Shown here: positions 29,401 through 34,693 of the stretch, one piece after another
Numbering within the stretch: position 1 is the first letter of the stretch
Layout of the letters: every line of letters begins with the position of its first letter
From: Treponema sp.
GTDB taxonomy: Bacteria > Spirochaetota > Spirochaetia > Treponematales > Treponemataceae
Reading direction: 5' to 3'
Assembly: GCA_024400915.1 (NCBI GenBank)
Contig: JAKSLX010000006.1
Coordinates: forward strand, 1 to 64,000
DNA length: 64,000 nt
The notes under the pieces: generated by a model
What the model was told of the DNA's origin: nothing
Databases searched by the model: none
What the model saw: the letters and a program-made list of their open reading frames with translations, nothing else
Position numbers and translations under genes: made by a program

Positions 29401-29837
29401 ATATTGCTGCCCAGGAGGTCAATTCAGGTAAGCTTTACTACCTGTATATGACTAAGTCTGGTAATACATACGAACTTACTAACTCTTACATTGTCGATTC
29501 GACAAGTGCTGTCGGTAACTGGACTGACATCCATCTTGGCAAGGATGATGCAAACAGCAGCAACTGGTATGAATATGAACCTGTTATTTCTTACCTTGAT
29601 AAGTCTAACTTGAATACAACAAGTGCCGCAAAGGTTGCTTGGGTTGAGATAACAAAAATTGAGGGATCTGTTGTTGCAAATTGGGAAGCAATGACAGACC
29701 CTGCTAAGTATGAAGGTACTGATAACAAGACAAGTGTTGCAGCTTCGCCTTCGGAAGGTAAGAGCGGAATCAAGTCTAAGCTTGCTATCGGATTCAACTC
29801 TGACTACTATGCCGTCGACTTCCTCCGCGGAGAGTAA
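17421..29837 (+). CDS. Giant Ig-like-repeat surface lipoprotein (4138 aa)
   Basis: The lipoprotein signal ends in FATLSC (C28). From about residue 35 to 2800 there are some 17 bacterial Ig-like repeats, each closing with a variant of VDNTAPV (IDNSAPV, VDKVAP, IDTTPP, VDNDAP, VDRKAP). Less regular beta-rich sequence follows, with one segment near residue 3090 (FLGTDLDGDE) and another near 3280. The last 450 residues read like a sialidase-type beta-propeller, with lines such as DILIDPTDNVPVIVYYNK and GGLQIARA. Such proteins are cell-surface adhesins or matrix proteins; the ligand is unknown. No protease or cell-wall anchor motif is visible. It is a single uninterrupted frame with its own promoter and terminator. 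Confidence 0.9.
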   Translation: MDVKKVTRLFKISMAAGLLIPLFATLSCEIGLGESVDTEAPSVAITYPPVGAVIMEDFVLAGTYKDDKGIDEVSVTIKGTGLDNSDMELGPFKAGFDDKSWSIRLNEKAAGRSAFNGYPIKDGPIEITVSVRDGANHTTTEKLSVDIDNSAPVLIMSKPLSTATDESSTSYGRIFKLTGDIYDLHQSDGISVDFKYALNEGGVLGEAKTLNGYTINSSMTDDSPLIIAQYYTVAEAGNDESKKKNRENYLALYGNDADAGNGNTKDKEFYCGTILTDCARIYQNPSDGTGVAKGNSTDEYYINSNDFYNELQSESGTRGSGRNYEVTATKLGKMLNGTGNDYSEADKAYILEVLHVVGNHAPSKEIDVSRSSKFLINPDNSPVWNISGYEAGFDSEGKSVNSYDKAEDPDGFRDLAQGGSVSVNFAAGKDKSEIRPETLVVKLRHYKTNDFSGTPEDVLVLLDNTDYYKDFRKENAITENDLSTSLSVQFTPNSGAAGVATYKLNAGEYYIFDVSGYDRKGNDLCALKGNTYGFMVKRTEASPETAYTVCEFIEGARSDKDIFDENAGNGFVSGKNPIDISGTVNLQGDKFHESTPIQYTIELTRNGKSLSDASFGADARIPTPTVTIRKTQKSDVDSDWGINISDLLKAKTSGGTETTLVPGKYNVKIIVNVMNTTGAFSKDTITFTLDNKAPELSGETVTPTVKKNDVNYINGKVVYRATIRDNNEVSKTNKPGEDCTWEVEGVTPAIKGEAHTEELETTAINTRLITETTGTLTLKIKVADTVKNTAEYTREYNIDQTTDAPVIKAGNYKKDLAAADISANNNLLGKKSNNVLYATISDDDGLATVDVYYKPLGAGDDAYTQLGTSYNAAGSMSYSLEANVGSLDEGKYVFKIEAKDSLQETDYANTTETFNLGISNGAPEIAVTTENNKWQKSATDFTISGTCGSTADKVLRYDDEAGTQNEKTMTLNSGVWSYTTQDTAGKEYYYFAVDQYGQRSSVSHKYRIDSIAPTVKSDWTNTDAAENKWHASGSVALNIPLSDEWSGDASGSKIDSKSVSGIATVKYKIDDGDWSDMVLGNKVDSTATAGQEGYSYSFYKTTLSFPTEADGTVKNGDHTVSVKVVDDAGNELPLSYTYHIDTKAPVITELKLNGAVPGADTVLNASQVADGIRISAKVTDALDGISTSGIKEVKLLDNNKVKTIEPTVSSGVYTYLIPESEIGNGEHTYAIEATDKAGNVSDRSEFTVSVDKVAPKANISVVSPTVSAKKDGATVTYVNGIITVEGTASDETKLVAHTNASKPEVKSILSWVIDDKDTTDNYHGTVELTDETYSNWSFELDTRNIDSSSAKDSESTHIIKVSVADAAGNTFTSTEKEIIIKQYTDIPVVTFSDLEDSIAMNAAIPKSDKYSTFGGANSNINFTVSDDDKVQSVKVYLDDGSTPVYTWPTGTESPKSTVTISDFDLKKVSGINEGPHKIKLVVEDSELLNGDKHTYVTSLAYNGTTTEYPNDKNANHQYDFYYDTANPSLDETKVKVAGITTNKSFTLGGTTSDSYGVKEIKIQAEKSGETGVKDWETIPADKIKNNNWEIELKTSGKPIADGSYTVTITAIDLANKETKVIRPVIIDTTPPSLKDNKVTVKSARKFPDATEVSPEREWYNSSVLNVELSVKDDETGIKSVQWSYSGVADDESRSWSSLTSSGADGDYTKWAGTLLLRNDDGDVQGSNLIDFKIEDVAGNVYKLDSKYPTVNPWIDTKAPKAPEFVSVENPTETNDKIKIASTSADVVFIVNAKDDGLIADTADSRQTAVGIATVELAKIGSTTISSTQAKKVTVVQLTGTGNENKYKFTLDKALFGKTSEGGVGDGGDVIIKVTDKVGNSTTSDALFKIIVDNDAPEISLTDPADADVATDGIQVNGKISVTGKVTDSNSISAPEFKFYQGTAADPKTLTEDKWSPLTPETGASPKVVLAYTVSGAYNNWTLTVDTRSKFVDEKDYILRVAVKDIAGNTGYKYLVFKVDQNTDRPVIRVSSPNSFKVDGTDESPVLMSSASPVWQMGLNYISGTITDDDGVTGMYYSVDNGSSWSENIASNGTWQVKGLDDKNYAMLFKVEDKAGGEFISKATVDKSSSIRLTDGTNEPGNSIFYFAVDTKTPTISKLQYDFGTTKDVHAEKKPVSPEAGVTYLSDMLPGGKTSKFKLHLYAKDANGINSVVVANDKLGTAANGHTMALTEVAGSETAADGVKYTTSEIDISTWESGTYQFTITVTDNAGSQAVTNTSITVDNDAPTVSISNPEEGKSVYGISVSAMGSVSDAKKLYYAISTEGKANENDKLATSVSEWTTYKDADNKDVAPTKDGDANYAKLGNHDNATFAEDPYKPVYKLFDECSGAATFKGTQWNLYFDGKEDITGETHVYRVNKWLTEMGVTSDTLIKNKSFEDLVNLWLWIKAEDNAGNVSETAFRIVVDPQGGRPSAEIATPKASDKVTGNVRVSGTASDPDGKVKKVFVQFISEQHSMGAEEKTKNSGYSTSVTVVDGKVTKFAPTVADIRYLISAGIEVYNFRAATPVKVESIPDTANPADYAALADYKDTGTWSITVNENDEFVPAPDSDGNATTNKVVFAVYAIDDEGFISTPVYSIMEFDTEAPAVDNLELVKYGLTGGNIDKSKEIARKTYSEDMYINDTWYLEGTVKDDTVYSLSVLGEKLVVKGNGPTSTEKLKTVDVEKANTIEWIKKETINGVDYHTYRFSVKLDATAKGETGVFSGAINASDQAGHQGRSNVTINVDRKAPVILAKGENEKYNINPLIQNEDGFYTFGSQVTEEGNQAGFERVAFYFMRRNSGESKDKHYLYDIMLDKTENANRTEVTSLPSDMVFEDGLYWRKQTVTVDNTRTVISGTFNTDVYRVGSLVKINGSYYIVIDNRTSGSLTLSEKIPGTETSVTGLFAVAQIVDHLTQETAGTSKLTSTTGGINGYFSNNINEDYVDGDTRLGDFMVESVKKKGATWTWDASVNSKNIPDGPIELHYVVFDAAGNYSIEVIGHEDAVNAVGAGKKPYSGLDKEDAHLRYRKDDIAIANNAPRLAKIFLGTDLDGDEKYQASEFVEYNAMEKLGKLSSTVEIETKKYNGKYFKIKDKFAVMPEFVGGNGVDADHKIKAVFNNNATTAAVNTGTGDSLLAPAADDAVLDIDGSEIAAEKDAIDSGKTYNVEGDLEGLKYHMYVYTFANDKLGDESADPETGDRKMSWTFWDYTEDTEIGVDSSYCHVWIKDLVVDVLDDTSPIAKILPFHWTSPTDNSVPVDENGNVLGHIDLEEDLGAPGARVEKPKVSGRVYIDGITYDATRLKALFMKGPNGEAKKVAEYYNGKWIAASRNASGGIVYTDMSGAPATPSSQWANGSSDGAKWPANWYGFTINSEDRPSQDGHTVTWTFDIDMTPYGVATNKSVIAYAEDAREYTAEEKAAGKKDGNQSSSVAAGQTGYNATAADKKGDYTSTYKMDFVPYIKGIEGATRSRLGRYAVQAGSKVKLEIMNAKKNDKVGIKFYATGADGKQGDEKSETHDDVTTGEGGIVEITVPQYSCFVEATVDDVQTPNNINTNHKYNIEAGYSVDRLGREQGDPKNGTNYWTDDRYLSVWNVVSTIPSNKHAKPTAGMFVKSTVDKISRIRSNGTETKNNQAPNNAVKDVLIATWGSSDELQMFDYPIGSGATTVGNTAYAQSEACFFEAPPQLDTCIINGVPWYVVLDNYAGGNSANEWGAGLYIARQGFSFGKANFKATTSQHPYIIEAQGKEGKHDMTGVDEKKNQFINPHIAGWFNSSDNMYYMYMSYYDTYARCLKYAAYKEKINKDNEGALTAASWQDYKEESSAGAGNLVGMMNGHVIKASTGSKTIQGTGANVVAGNDVYDTGVSSWAEQVGEYNDILIDPTDNVPVIVYYNKSKGGLQIARASGAFTTIAQAPGSGEAGAKTWVYTGKDNVIRPSGVNSDFGRYVSAEVGDKGNLHIAAQEVNSGKLYYLYMTKSGNTYELTNSYIVDSTSAVGNWTDIHLGKDDANSSNWYEYEPVISYLDKSNLNTTSAAKVAWVEITKIEGSVVANWEAMTDPAKYEGTDNKTSVAASPSEGKSGIKSKLAIGFNSDYYAVDFLRGE

Positions 29838-29875
29838 GCAACGAAAAATCAAAACTAAAATGTCACAATGACACT

Positions 29876-29910
29876 AAAGGCCGGCAGATTTAAATCCGCC
29901 GGCCTTTTTT
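29876..29910 (+). terminator. Terminator after the giant lipoprotein gene
   Basis: AAAGGCCGGC and GCCGGCCTTT form a long GC-rich stem with an inner GAT/ATC pair, followed by T-rich sequence. Confidence 0.9.
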
Positions 29911-29912
29911 CT

Positions 29913-29941
29913 TTGACTTTTAACCCCTTAAGTACTATATT
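29913..29941 (+). promoter_or_regulatory. Promoter of small RNA C
   Basis: TTGACT (29913-29918), 17 bases, TATATT (29936-29941); same architecture as the promoters of RNAs A and B. Confidence 0.7.
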
Positions 29942-29947
29942 AAATGA

Positions 29948-30041
29948 AAGAGGCACTGCCCATGAGGTTGGCCTCTGGCTTTTTACTTATAAAGAAGTAA
30001 TCGCGCAGTATTCGGCCGGGCGGTTACTTCTTTGTGTTTTT
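29948..30041 (+). ncRNA. Small RNA C, diverged member of the antitoxin-like RNA family
   Basis: It has the same plan as RNAs A and B: a start region GAGGCACTGCCC, a first hairpin GAGG/CCTC closed by GCC/GGC, a T-rich linker, and a large terminator hairpin (AAAGAAGTAA at 29991-30000 with TTACTTCTTT at 30024-30033) followed by GTGTTTTT. Sequence identity with A and B is low apart from the promoter and start. No hydrophobic small ORF is found opposite it, so it is either an orphan antitoxin-type RNA or an independent regulator. Confidence 0.55.
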
Positions 30042-30068
30042 AAATAGTTCAATTAGAAAATAAATCGC

Positions 30069-30108
30069 AAAAAAAAATGCCGCTGCATGTAAATACAACG
30101 GCATTTTT
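30069..30108. terminator. Bidirectional terminator
   Basis: AAAAAATGCCG and CGGCATTTTTT form a stem with A- and T-runs on both sides, so it can stop the minus-strand polyphosphate operon and any rightward transcript. Confidence 0.8.
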
Positions 30109-30137
30109 TGATTTTTACTAACAGAAATTGTAAGGTT

Positions 30138-31301
30138 TTATTTCCTGAACCACTGCCTGATGGCTTCGGCAAATTCCTTCTTTGTGGCAGGATCAGCAAA
30201 GGCTGCATCATCAAGGAATGTTACAGGCGGCATTGGGTAGGCAGCGGCCCAGTAACGGATGTCTGTTGTGCGCCTGTCGTAAGTTTCTGAATGAGAGAAA
30301 ACCGGTGCAAGATGTGTTTCGTTTGAAAGCCATCCCTGTCCTTCTTCAGACGCAAGGTATTCAACTACAGCGTGGGTTTCGCTTCTGTTGTCATTTATGA
30401 CGGCACAAAGCATTGGGGCAACAAGGGAATGATTTTTCTTTAGATTGAAAAGAGGAACGGGATTAGTTTCAAAATCCCTTACAAAAACAAAGTCGCACCT
30501 TTTGTGCATTTCCATTGTCATAGCAAAAATTCCTGCATCGTGTTCTTCCATAAAAATGTCGGCATCCTTTTGGGTTGCTTCGTACCATCTTGGGGTAAGA
30601 TATGCTTTTTCCTGAAGTTCATCGATTACTTTTAGAACCTTTACTAGAAGTTCAGGAAATTCTTTTTTCTGTTTCCAGTTTTTCTCAAGGTCTGAGGCCA
30701 ACTCCGAATAACCTTCACTGCCAAGAACAGATTCACCGATGGCACTTACAAATCCCATAAGTTCCCGGTCGTTGCTTCCGGCACAAACGATTGGATACTT
30801 GCAGCGAACTTTTACATCCTGAAGATATTTTTCAAGCTGTTCCCAGGTTTCAGGAATTTCAAGGCCGAGTACTGATTTTGCAATCTTGTATTCCGCAAGT
30901 TCAAAGTAATCAAGCAGAAGAGGAATTGTGTGTCTTTTGCCTTCAGTTCCACAGGCTTTCTTTATGTTTGAAGGATATCTGTTATAAAAAGTTTCAGGGA
31001 AAGCTATTGCATCTTCCGAAAGATTATCAAGAGTTTTTCCGTTCCAGCAGAATACTGCAGAATATTTTTTTGCTTCTTTTTGTGTAAGAGGGTGTTCGGC
31101 CTTGAGAACAAAGAATTTTGATTTTGGAACTTTGTTTGCAATGGCCTCCTTTAATGGGGCAATGAGCTCATCCCCAACCCCATAAAAAGCAACCTTGAAC
31201 TGCTTTGCCTTTACGATTGCTATTGTTGTAAAAGTAGCGGCAGTCAAAAACAAAGCTGCTCCCGCTATGATCAATGTTTTTTTTGTAATTTTGATTTTCA
31301 T
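30138..31301 (-). CDS. Solute-binding-protein-like membrane-anchored protein 1
   Basis: This 387-aa protein has an N-terminal hydrophobic segment (residues 9-31) that may be an uncleaved anchor, then KVAFYGVGDELIAPLKEA, the first strand and helix of a type-2 periplasmic binding fold. Later blocks (PETWEQLEKYLQ; EHDAGIFAMTMEM; VVEYLASEEGQGWLS) match extracellular solute-binding proteins of sugar ABC systems. It is a paralogue of the upstream gene (both end with a DDAAF..KKEFAEAIR-type tail). No permease or ATPase gene is linked. It is the last gene of the ppx-ppk operon. The ligand is unknown. Confidence 0.8.
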   Translation of the reverse strand: MKIKITKKTLIIAGAALFLTAATFTTIAIVKAKQFKVAFYGVGDELIAPLKEAIANKVPKSKFFVLKAEHPLTQKEAKKYSAVFCWNGKTLDNLSEDAIAFPETFYNRYPSNIKKACGTEGKRHTIPLLLDYFELAEYKIAKSVLGLEIPETWEQLEKYLQDVKVRCKYPIVCAGSNDRELMGFVSAIGESVLGSEGYSELASDLEKNWKQKKEFPELLVKVLKVIDELQEKAYLTPRWYEATQKDADIFMEEHDAGIFAMTMEMHKRCDFVFVRDFETNPVPLFNLKKNHSLVAPMLCAVINDNRSETHAVVEYLASEEGQGWLSNETHLAPVFSHSETYDRRTTDIRYWAAAYPMPPVTFLDDAAFADPATKKEFAEAIRQWFRK

Positions 31302-31322
31302 TTTTTTTACCTGTTTTATGTT

Positions 31323-32582
31323 TTAGTTTTTGATTATGTAATCTCTTACAGCCTGTGCAAATTCTTCCTTTTTCTTTTCGTCGTCAAAGGCTGCATGTTC
31401 CATAGAAATGGAAGGCTCGGATGTGGCTGCAATCCAGAACCTTAAGTCGTCGCTCTGCATGTCAGGAATCTTGCAGTTTGCAAGGAATGGAGCAAGGCCA
31501 GTCCTGAAGGCAATGTTTTCCTGTGCATCGGTGCCTAATAAAAATTTAACTGCATCCTTTGCATTGCTGCTTGTGGTCATTGGTATCATTGCTACGGCAG
31601 AAGTCATGGCGGATCTTGTATTTAAAGGACGCATTGAAGGGAAATAGAAATTTGTTTCGTTGGAATGGATTGGCAGTGTCGTCATGTATTTTGCCGTGCT
31701 CATTGAAAGTTTTCTGTGATCAGAAAGCGGCATGATGATGATGGCAGTCCTGTAGCGTTCTACGATTGTAAAGAAATCTTCCTTGTTGATTTTTAGAAGT
31801 TCAGTGTTAAAGATTCCTTTTTTCTTCCAGCTCAGAATTCGTTCCATAGTGTCGTGGAATGCATCGTCTTCCTGCAAAAGGGTTTCAAAGAGATTTGGCA
31901 TTGGACCATCATAGGCCCTTATTTTTTCAATTACTGAATTGTATTTTTCTTTCCCGTCAAATGCTTCTGTTACAACGCTGATGACTCCAAGGAGTGTGTC
32001 GGCATCTCCTGCAGCAAAGGCAATTCCCGATGCGGCAGATTTTGCTTTTGAGGCAAAGGTTTCAATGTCTGTCCAAGAAGTGATGGCTTCTGTTTTTGTT
32101 TCGCCCAATGCCTGAATTGAAATGAGCATCTCGTATCCATCAAAGAAAAGCGGAATTTGAGAAACCTTACCGTCTTTTGAACCAGCAGTATTCAATGCGA
32201 ATTCCGCAGCGGAAATGGAAGTGCCTGCAATAATGGAAGAATCAAAAAGCGTGTTCCTGATTTTCTTTTCCGGTATTGATTCAACAGCCCTGTCTGCTGC
32301 AAGTCCCATCTTAGTAAAAAGTATGTCTGCTTTTTTTGAATGAGTTACTATGTCTTTTGTGTCATCATCTTCAAGAAATTTTATCTGGATTTTTTTGTCC
32401 GCGGTTTGGGAATCAATTATGAGGCTCTTTATAAGTTCCTCCTGCTCCTGCGGAATTTTATAGAATGCAACCTTTACTGTGGCTGAGGAACGGCAAAGCA
32501 ATGGCACGGCGATACCCAGTCCAAGGAGAATCACGGCTGCTGTAATCATGATGATTTTTTTTCTGTTCAGTTTCATTTTCAT
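31323..32582 (-). CDS. Solute-binding-protein-like membrane-anchored protein 2
   Basis: This 419-aa paralogue of the next gene has an N-terminal hydrophobic helix (residues 11-31), the strand KVAFYKIPQEQEELIKSLI, a central LFFDGYEMLISIQALGE block, and a C-terminal VKFLLGTDAQENIAFRTGLAPF typical of binding proteins (residues split here by family position). A Cys follows the helix (VPLLC), but the context is a poor lipobox. It starts 6 bases after the ppk stop with AGGAAA as the ribosome binding site, so it is co-transcribed with ppk. A binding or sensing role in the periplasm is inferred. Confidence 0.8.
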   Translation of the reverse strand: MKMKLNRKKIIMITAAVILLGLGIAVPLLCRSSATVKVAFYKIPQEQEELIKSLIIDSQTADKKIQIKFLEDDDTKDIVTHSKKADILFTKMGLAADRAVESIPEKKIRNTLFDSSIIAGTSISAAEFALNTAGSKDGKVSQIPLFFDGYEMLISIQALGETKTEAITSWTDIETFASKAKSAASGIAFAAGDADTLLGVISVVTEAFDGKEKYNSVIEKIRAYDGPMPNLFETLLQEDDAFHDTMERILSWKKKGIFNTELLKINKEDFFTIVERYRTAIIIMPLSDHRKLSMSTAKYMTTLPIHSNETNFYFPSMRPLNTRSAMTSAVAMIPMTTSSNAKDAVKFLLGTDAQENIAFRTGLAPFLANCKIPDMQSDDLRFWIAATSEPSISMEHAAFDDEKKKEEFAQAVRDYIIKN

Positions 32583-32588
32583 TGTTTC

Positions 32589-34676
32589 CTAGTTTTTCCT
32601 TCTTACTATAAATTCGGCATTTGTAAGGGTTTTCTTGACTTCACGGTGCTTCTTGTAATGCCTGTAAAGTTCTTCCTGAACGCGGTAAGCCTTGTTTTTC
32701 TTGGATGGAAAATTCATTTTCCATTTTCCATTTTTCTGCAGTACATGACTCCTGCAGTTGTCTTTAAAATACATGTCCAGGATTTTTCTGATGCTCTTGA
32801 AAACATTCCTGTCAGTTATGGGGAACATGAGTTCAATTCTCTTGTCCAGATTTCTTTCCATCCAGTCGGCACTTGCAAGGTAAATTTCTTCCTGCCCTCC
32901 GTTCTGGAAATAGAATATTCTTGAATGTTCAAGGTAGCGGTCAATTACACTTACTACATTGATGTTGTCGCTCATTTTTTTTATGCCCGGAATTAGAGTA
33001 CAGATGCCACGGATGTTAAGGTCGATTTTAACTCCGGCCTTGCTTGCCTCATAAAGTGCTTCTATTATTTCCGGATGACAGAGGCTGTTCATTTTTGCAA
33101 TGATGTGTCCGGGTTTGTCCTTTGTTGTCTGCTTGATTTCCCTCTGGATAAGTTCAAGTATTTTTGCCTTAAGGCTTACAGGTGCCATGTAAAGGTGATG
33201 CATTGTCTGCACGGCGCTGTAACCGGAGATGACATTAAAGAACAGTGTGGCGTCGCTTACAATTTCGTGGTTGCTGGTAAACACAGAAAGATCCTGATAG
33301 ACCAGAGCAGTTTTTGGATTGTAGTTTCCTGTTCCAATGTGTGCGTATCGCCTGATGCCGTCGCTTTCTTTCCTGACCACAAGGCATATCTTTGCGTGTA
33401 CCTTGAGGTTTACAATTCCATAGATAACAATTACGCCTGCCTGCTCAAGTTCTTCTGCCCAGGATATGTTTCTCTTTTCGTCAAAACGTGCCTTGAGTTC
33501 AACGAATACGGTTACCTGCTTTCCGTTCTGTGCTGCTTCCTTTAGGGATTCAACTATTGGACTGTTGCTTCCTGTTCTGTACAGGGTCATTTTTATTGCG
33601 AGTACATTTTTGTCGTGTGCAGCCTGATCTATGAATTTTACTACAGGGTCATAGCTTTCGTAGGGAACGTTAAGGAGAACATCCCTTTGCCTCAGTGTGT
33701 TCCAGTAAGTTCCTTCTTCCGGCAATACATTTGAGTTGAAATTCTTCCAGATTGGATATTTGTATTCTTCCGAGTTTTCAATGTTCTGTAGTTCACCTAA
33801 AGACGAAGGATCGATTATTCCGTCGATTTCATAAAGATCGTCGTCAGTCAGCTTTAACTTTGACTTGAGTACCTCAAGAATTTTTTCGCTTGTGGAATTG
33901 TATTCCATTCTTACTGTAAAGGAACTCTGCCGTTTTACCAGTACTTCTTCCATTGCCTGAATGAACTGTTGTCCAGCTTCTTCATCTACTGCCAGATCTG
34001 CATCTCGTGCTATTTTGAAAACAAGGGTTTCCTTTGCCGTGTAACCTGGAAAAAGCGAAGCCCCGCACATGCAGATGATATCGTCCAAAAGCGCAAACTG
34101 CTTTTCTTTTCCGCTTGAAGGAAGCCATACGATTCTTTCAACTGCCGTAGGAATTTGAATGAGGGCAACAATGTCCTTGTCTCTGGCGCTCAGGGCATTC
34201 TTTGAAATGTCCAGGCCTTCCTTTGGTTCAAGAAGAAACGCTGCGTTAAGGTTAAGGTTTCCTATGCGGGGAAAAAAATCCGTATCGGTTCTTAATGGCG
34301 TAAGCAACGGGAATATGTCATGCTTAAAATATTTCTCGCAGAAGGTCTTTTGCTGTGCCGTGTAGTTTTCTGCCTTTATGTATTCAACGCCTTCTTTTTT
34401 TAGTTCCGGAAGAACAAAATTCATCAAGGTTGAATATTCAAGCTTTACCAGTTGCCTTGTTCTTTCCGAGATTCTTTTCAGCACCGATTTTGATTCTGCA
34501 TTGCCTTGCCTTTTTAATGATGCAACCCTTACCTGAAAAAACTCGTCAAAGTTTTTTTCCGTGATTGAAAGGAAGTTAAGGCGTTCAAGAAGGGGAACGT
34601 CAATTCTGAGTGATTCGGAAAGCACCCTTGCGTTGAATTCTATCCAGCTTAATTCTCTGTTGAAAAATTTCTTCAT
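32589..34676 (-). CDS. ppk: Polyphosphate kinase 1
   Basis: PPK1 polymerises the gamma-phosphate of ATP into polyphosphate, reversibly. The 695-aa protein has the N-domain start FFNRELSWIEFNARVL, the phospholipase-D-like head with the autophosphorylated His near residue 446 (RRYAHIGTGNYN), and the second His near 584 (EHSRIFYF). A TTG five codons earlier (34691) overlaps the GGAGAG ribosome binding site, so the ATG at 34676 is the start. It lies 17 bases after the ppx stop, forming the classic synthesis/degradation pair, and two binding-protein-like genes follow. Confidence 0.96.
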   Translation of the reverse strand: MKKFFNRELSWIEFNARVLSESLRIDVPLLERLNFLSITEKNFDEFFQVRVASLKRQGNAESKSVLKRISERTRQLVKLEYSTLMNFVLPELKKEGVEYIKAENYTAQQKTFCEKYFKHDIFPLLTPLRTDTDFFPRIGNLNLNAAFLLEPKEGLDISKNALSARDKDIVALIQIPTAVERIVWLPSSGKEKQFALLDDIICMCGASLFPGYTAKETLVFKIARDADLAVDEEAGQQFIQAMEEVLVKRQSSFTVRMEYNSTSEKILEVLKSKLKLTDDDLYEIDGIIDPSSLGELQNIENSEEYKYPIWKNFNSNVLPEEGTYWNTLRQRDVLLNVPYESYDPVVKFIDQAAHDKNVLAIKMTLYRTGSNSPIVESLKEAAQNGKQVTVFVELKARFDEKRNISWAEELEQAGVIVIYGIVNLKVHAKICLVVRKESDGIRRYAHIGTGNYNPKTALVYQDLSVFTSNHEIVSDATLFFNVISGYSAVQTMHHLYMAPVSLKAKILELIQREIKQTTKDKPGHIIAKMNSLCHPEIIEALYEASKAGVKIDLNIRGICTLIPGIKKMSDNINVVSVIDRYLEHSRIFYFQNGGQEEIYLASADWMERNLDKRIELMFPITDRNVFKSIRKILDMYFKDNCRSHVLQKNGKWKMNFPSKKNKAYRVQEELYRHYKKHREVKKTLTNAEFIVRRKN

Positions 34677-34693
34677 TGATTTTCTCTCCAAAA

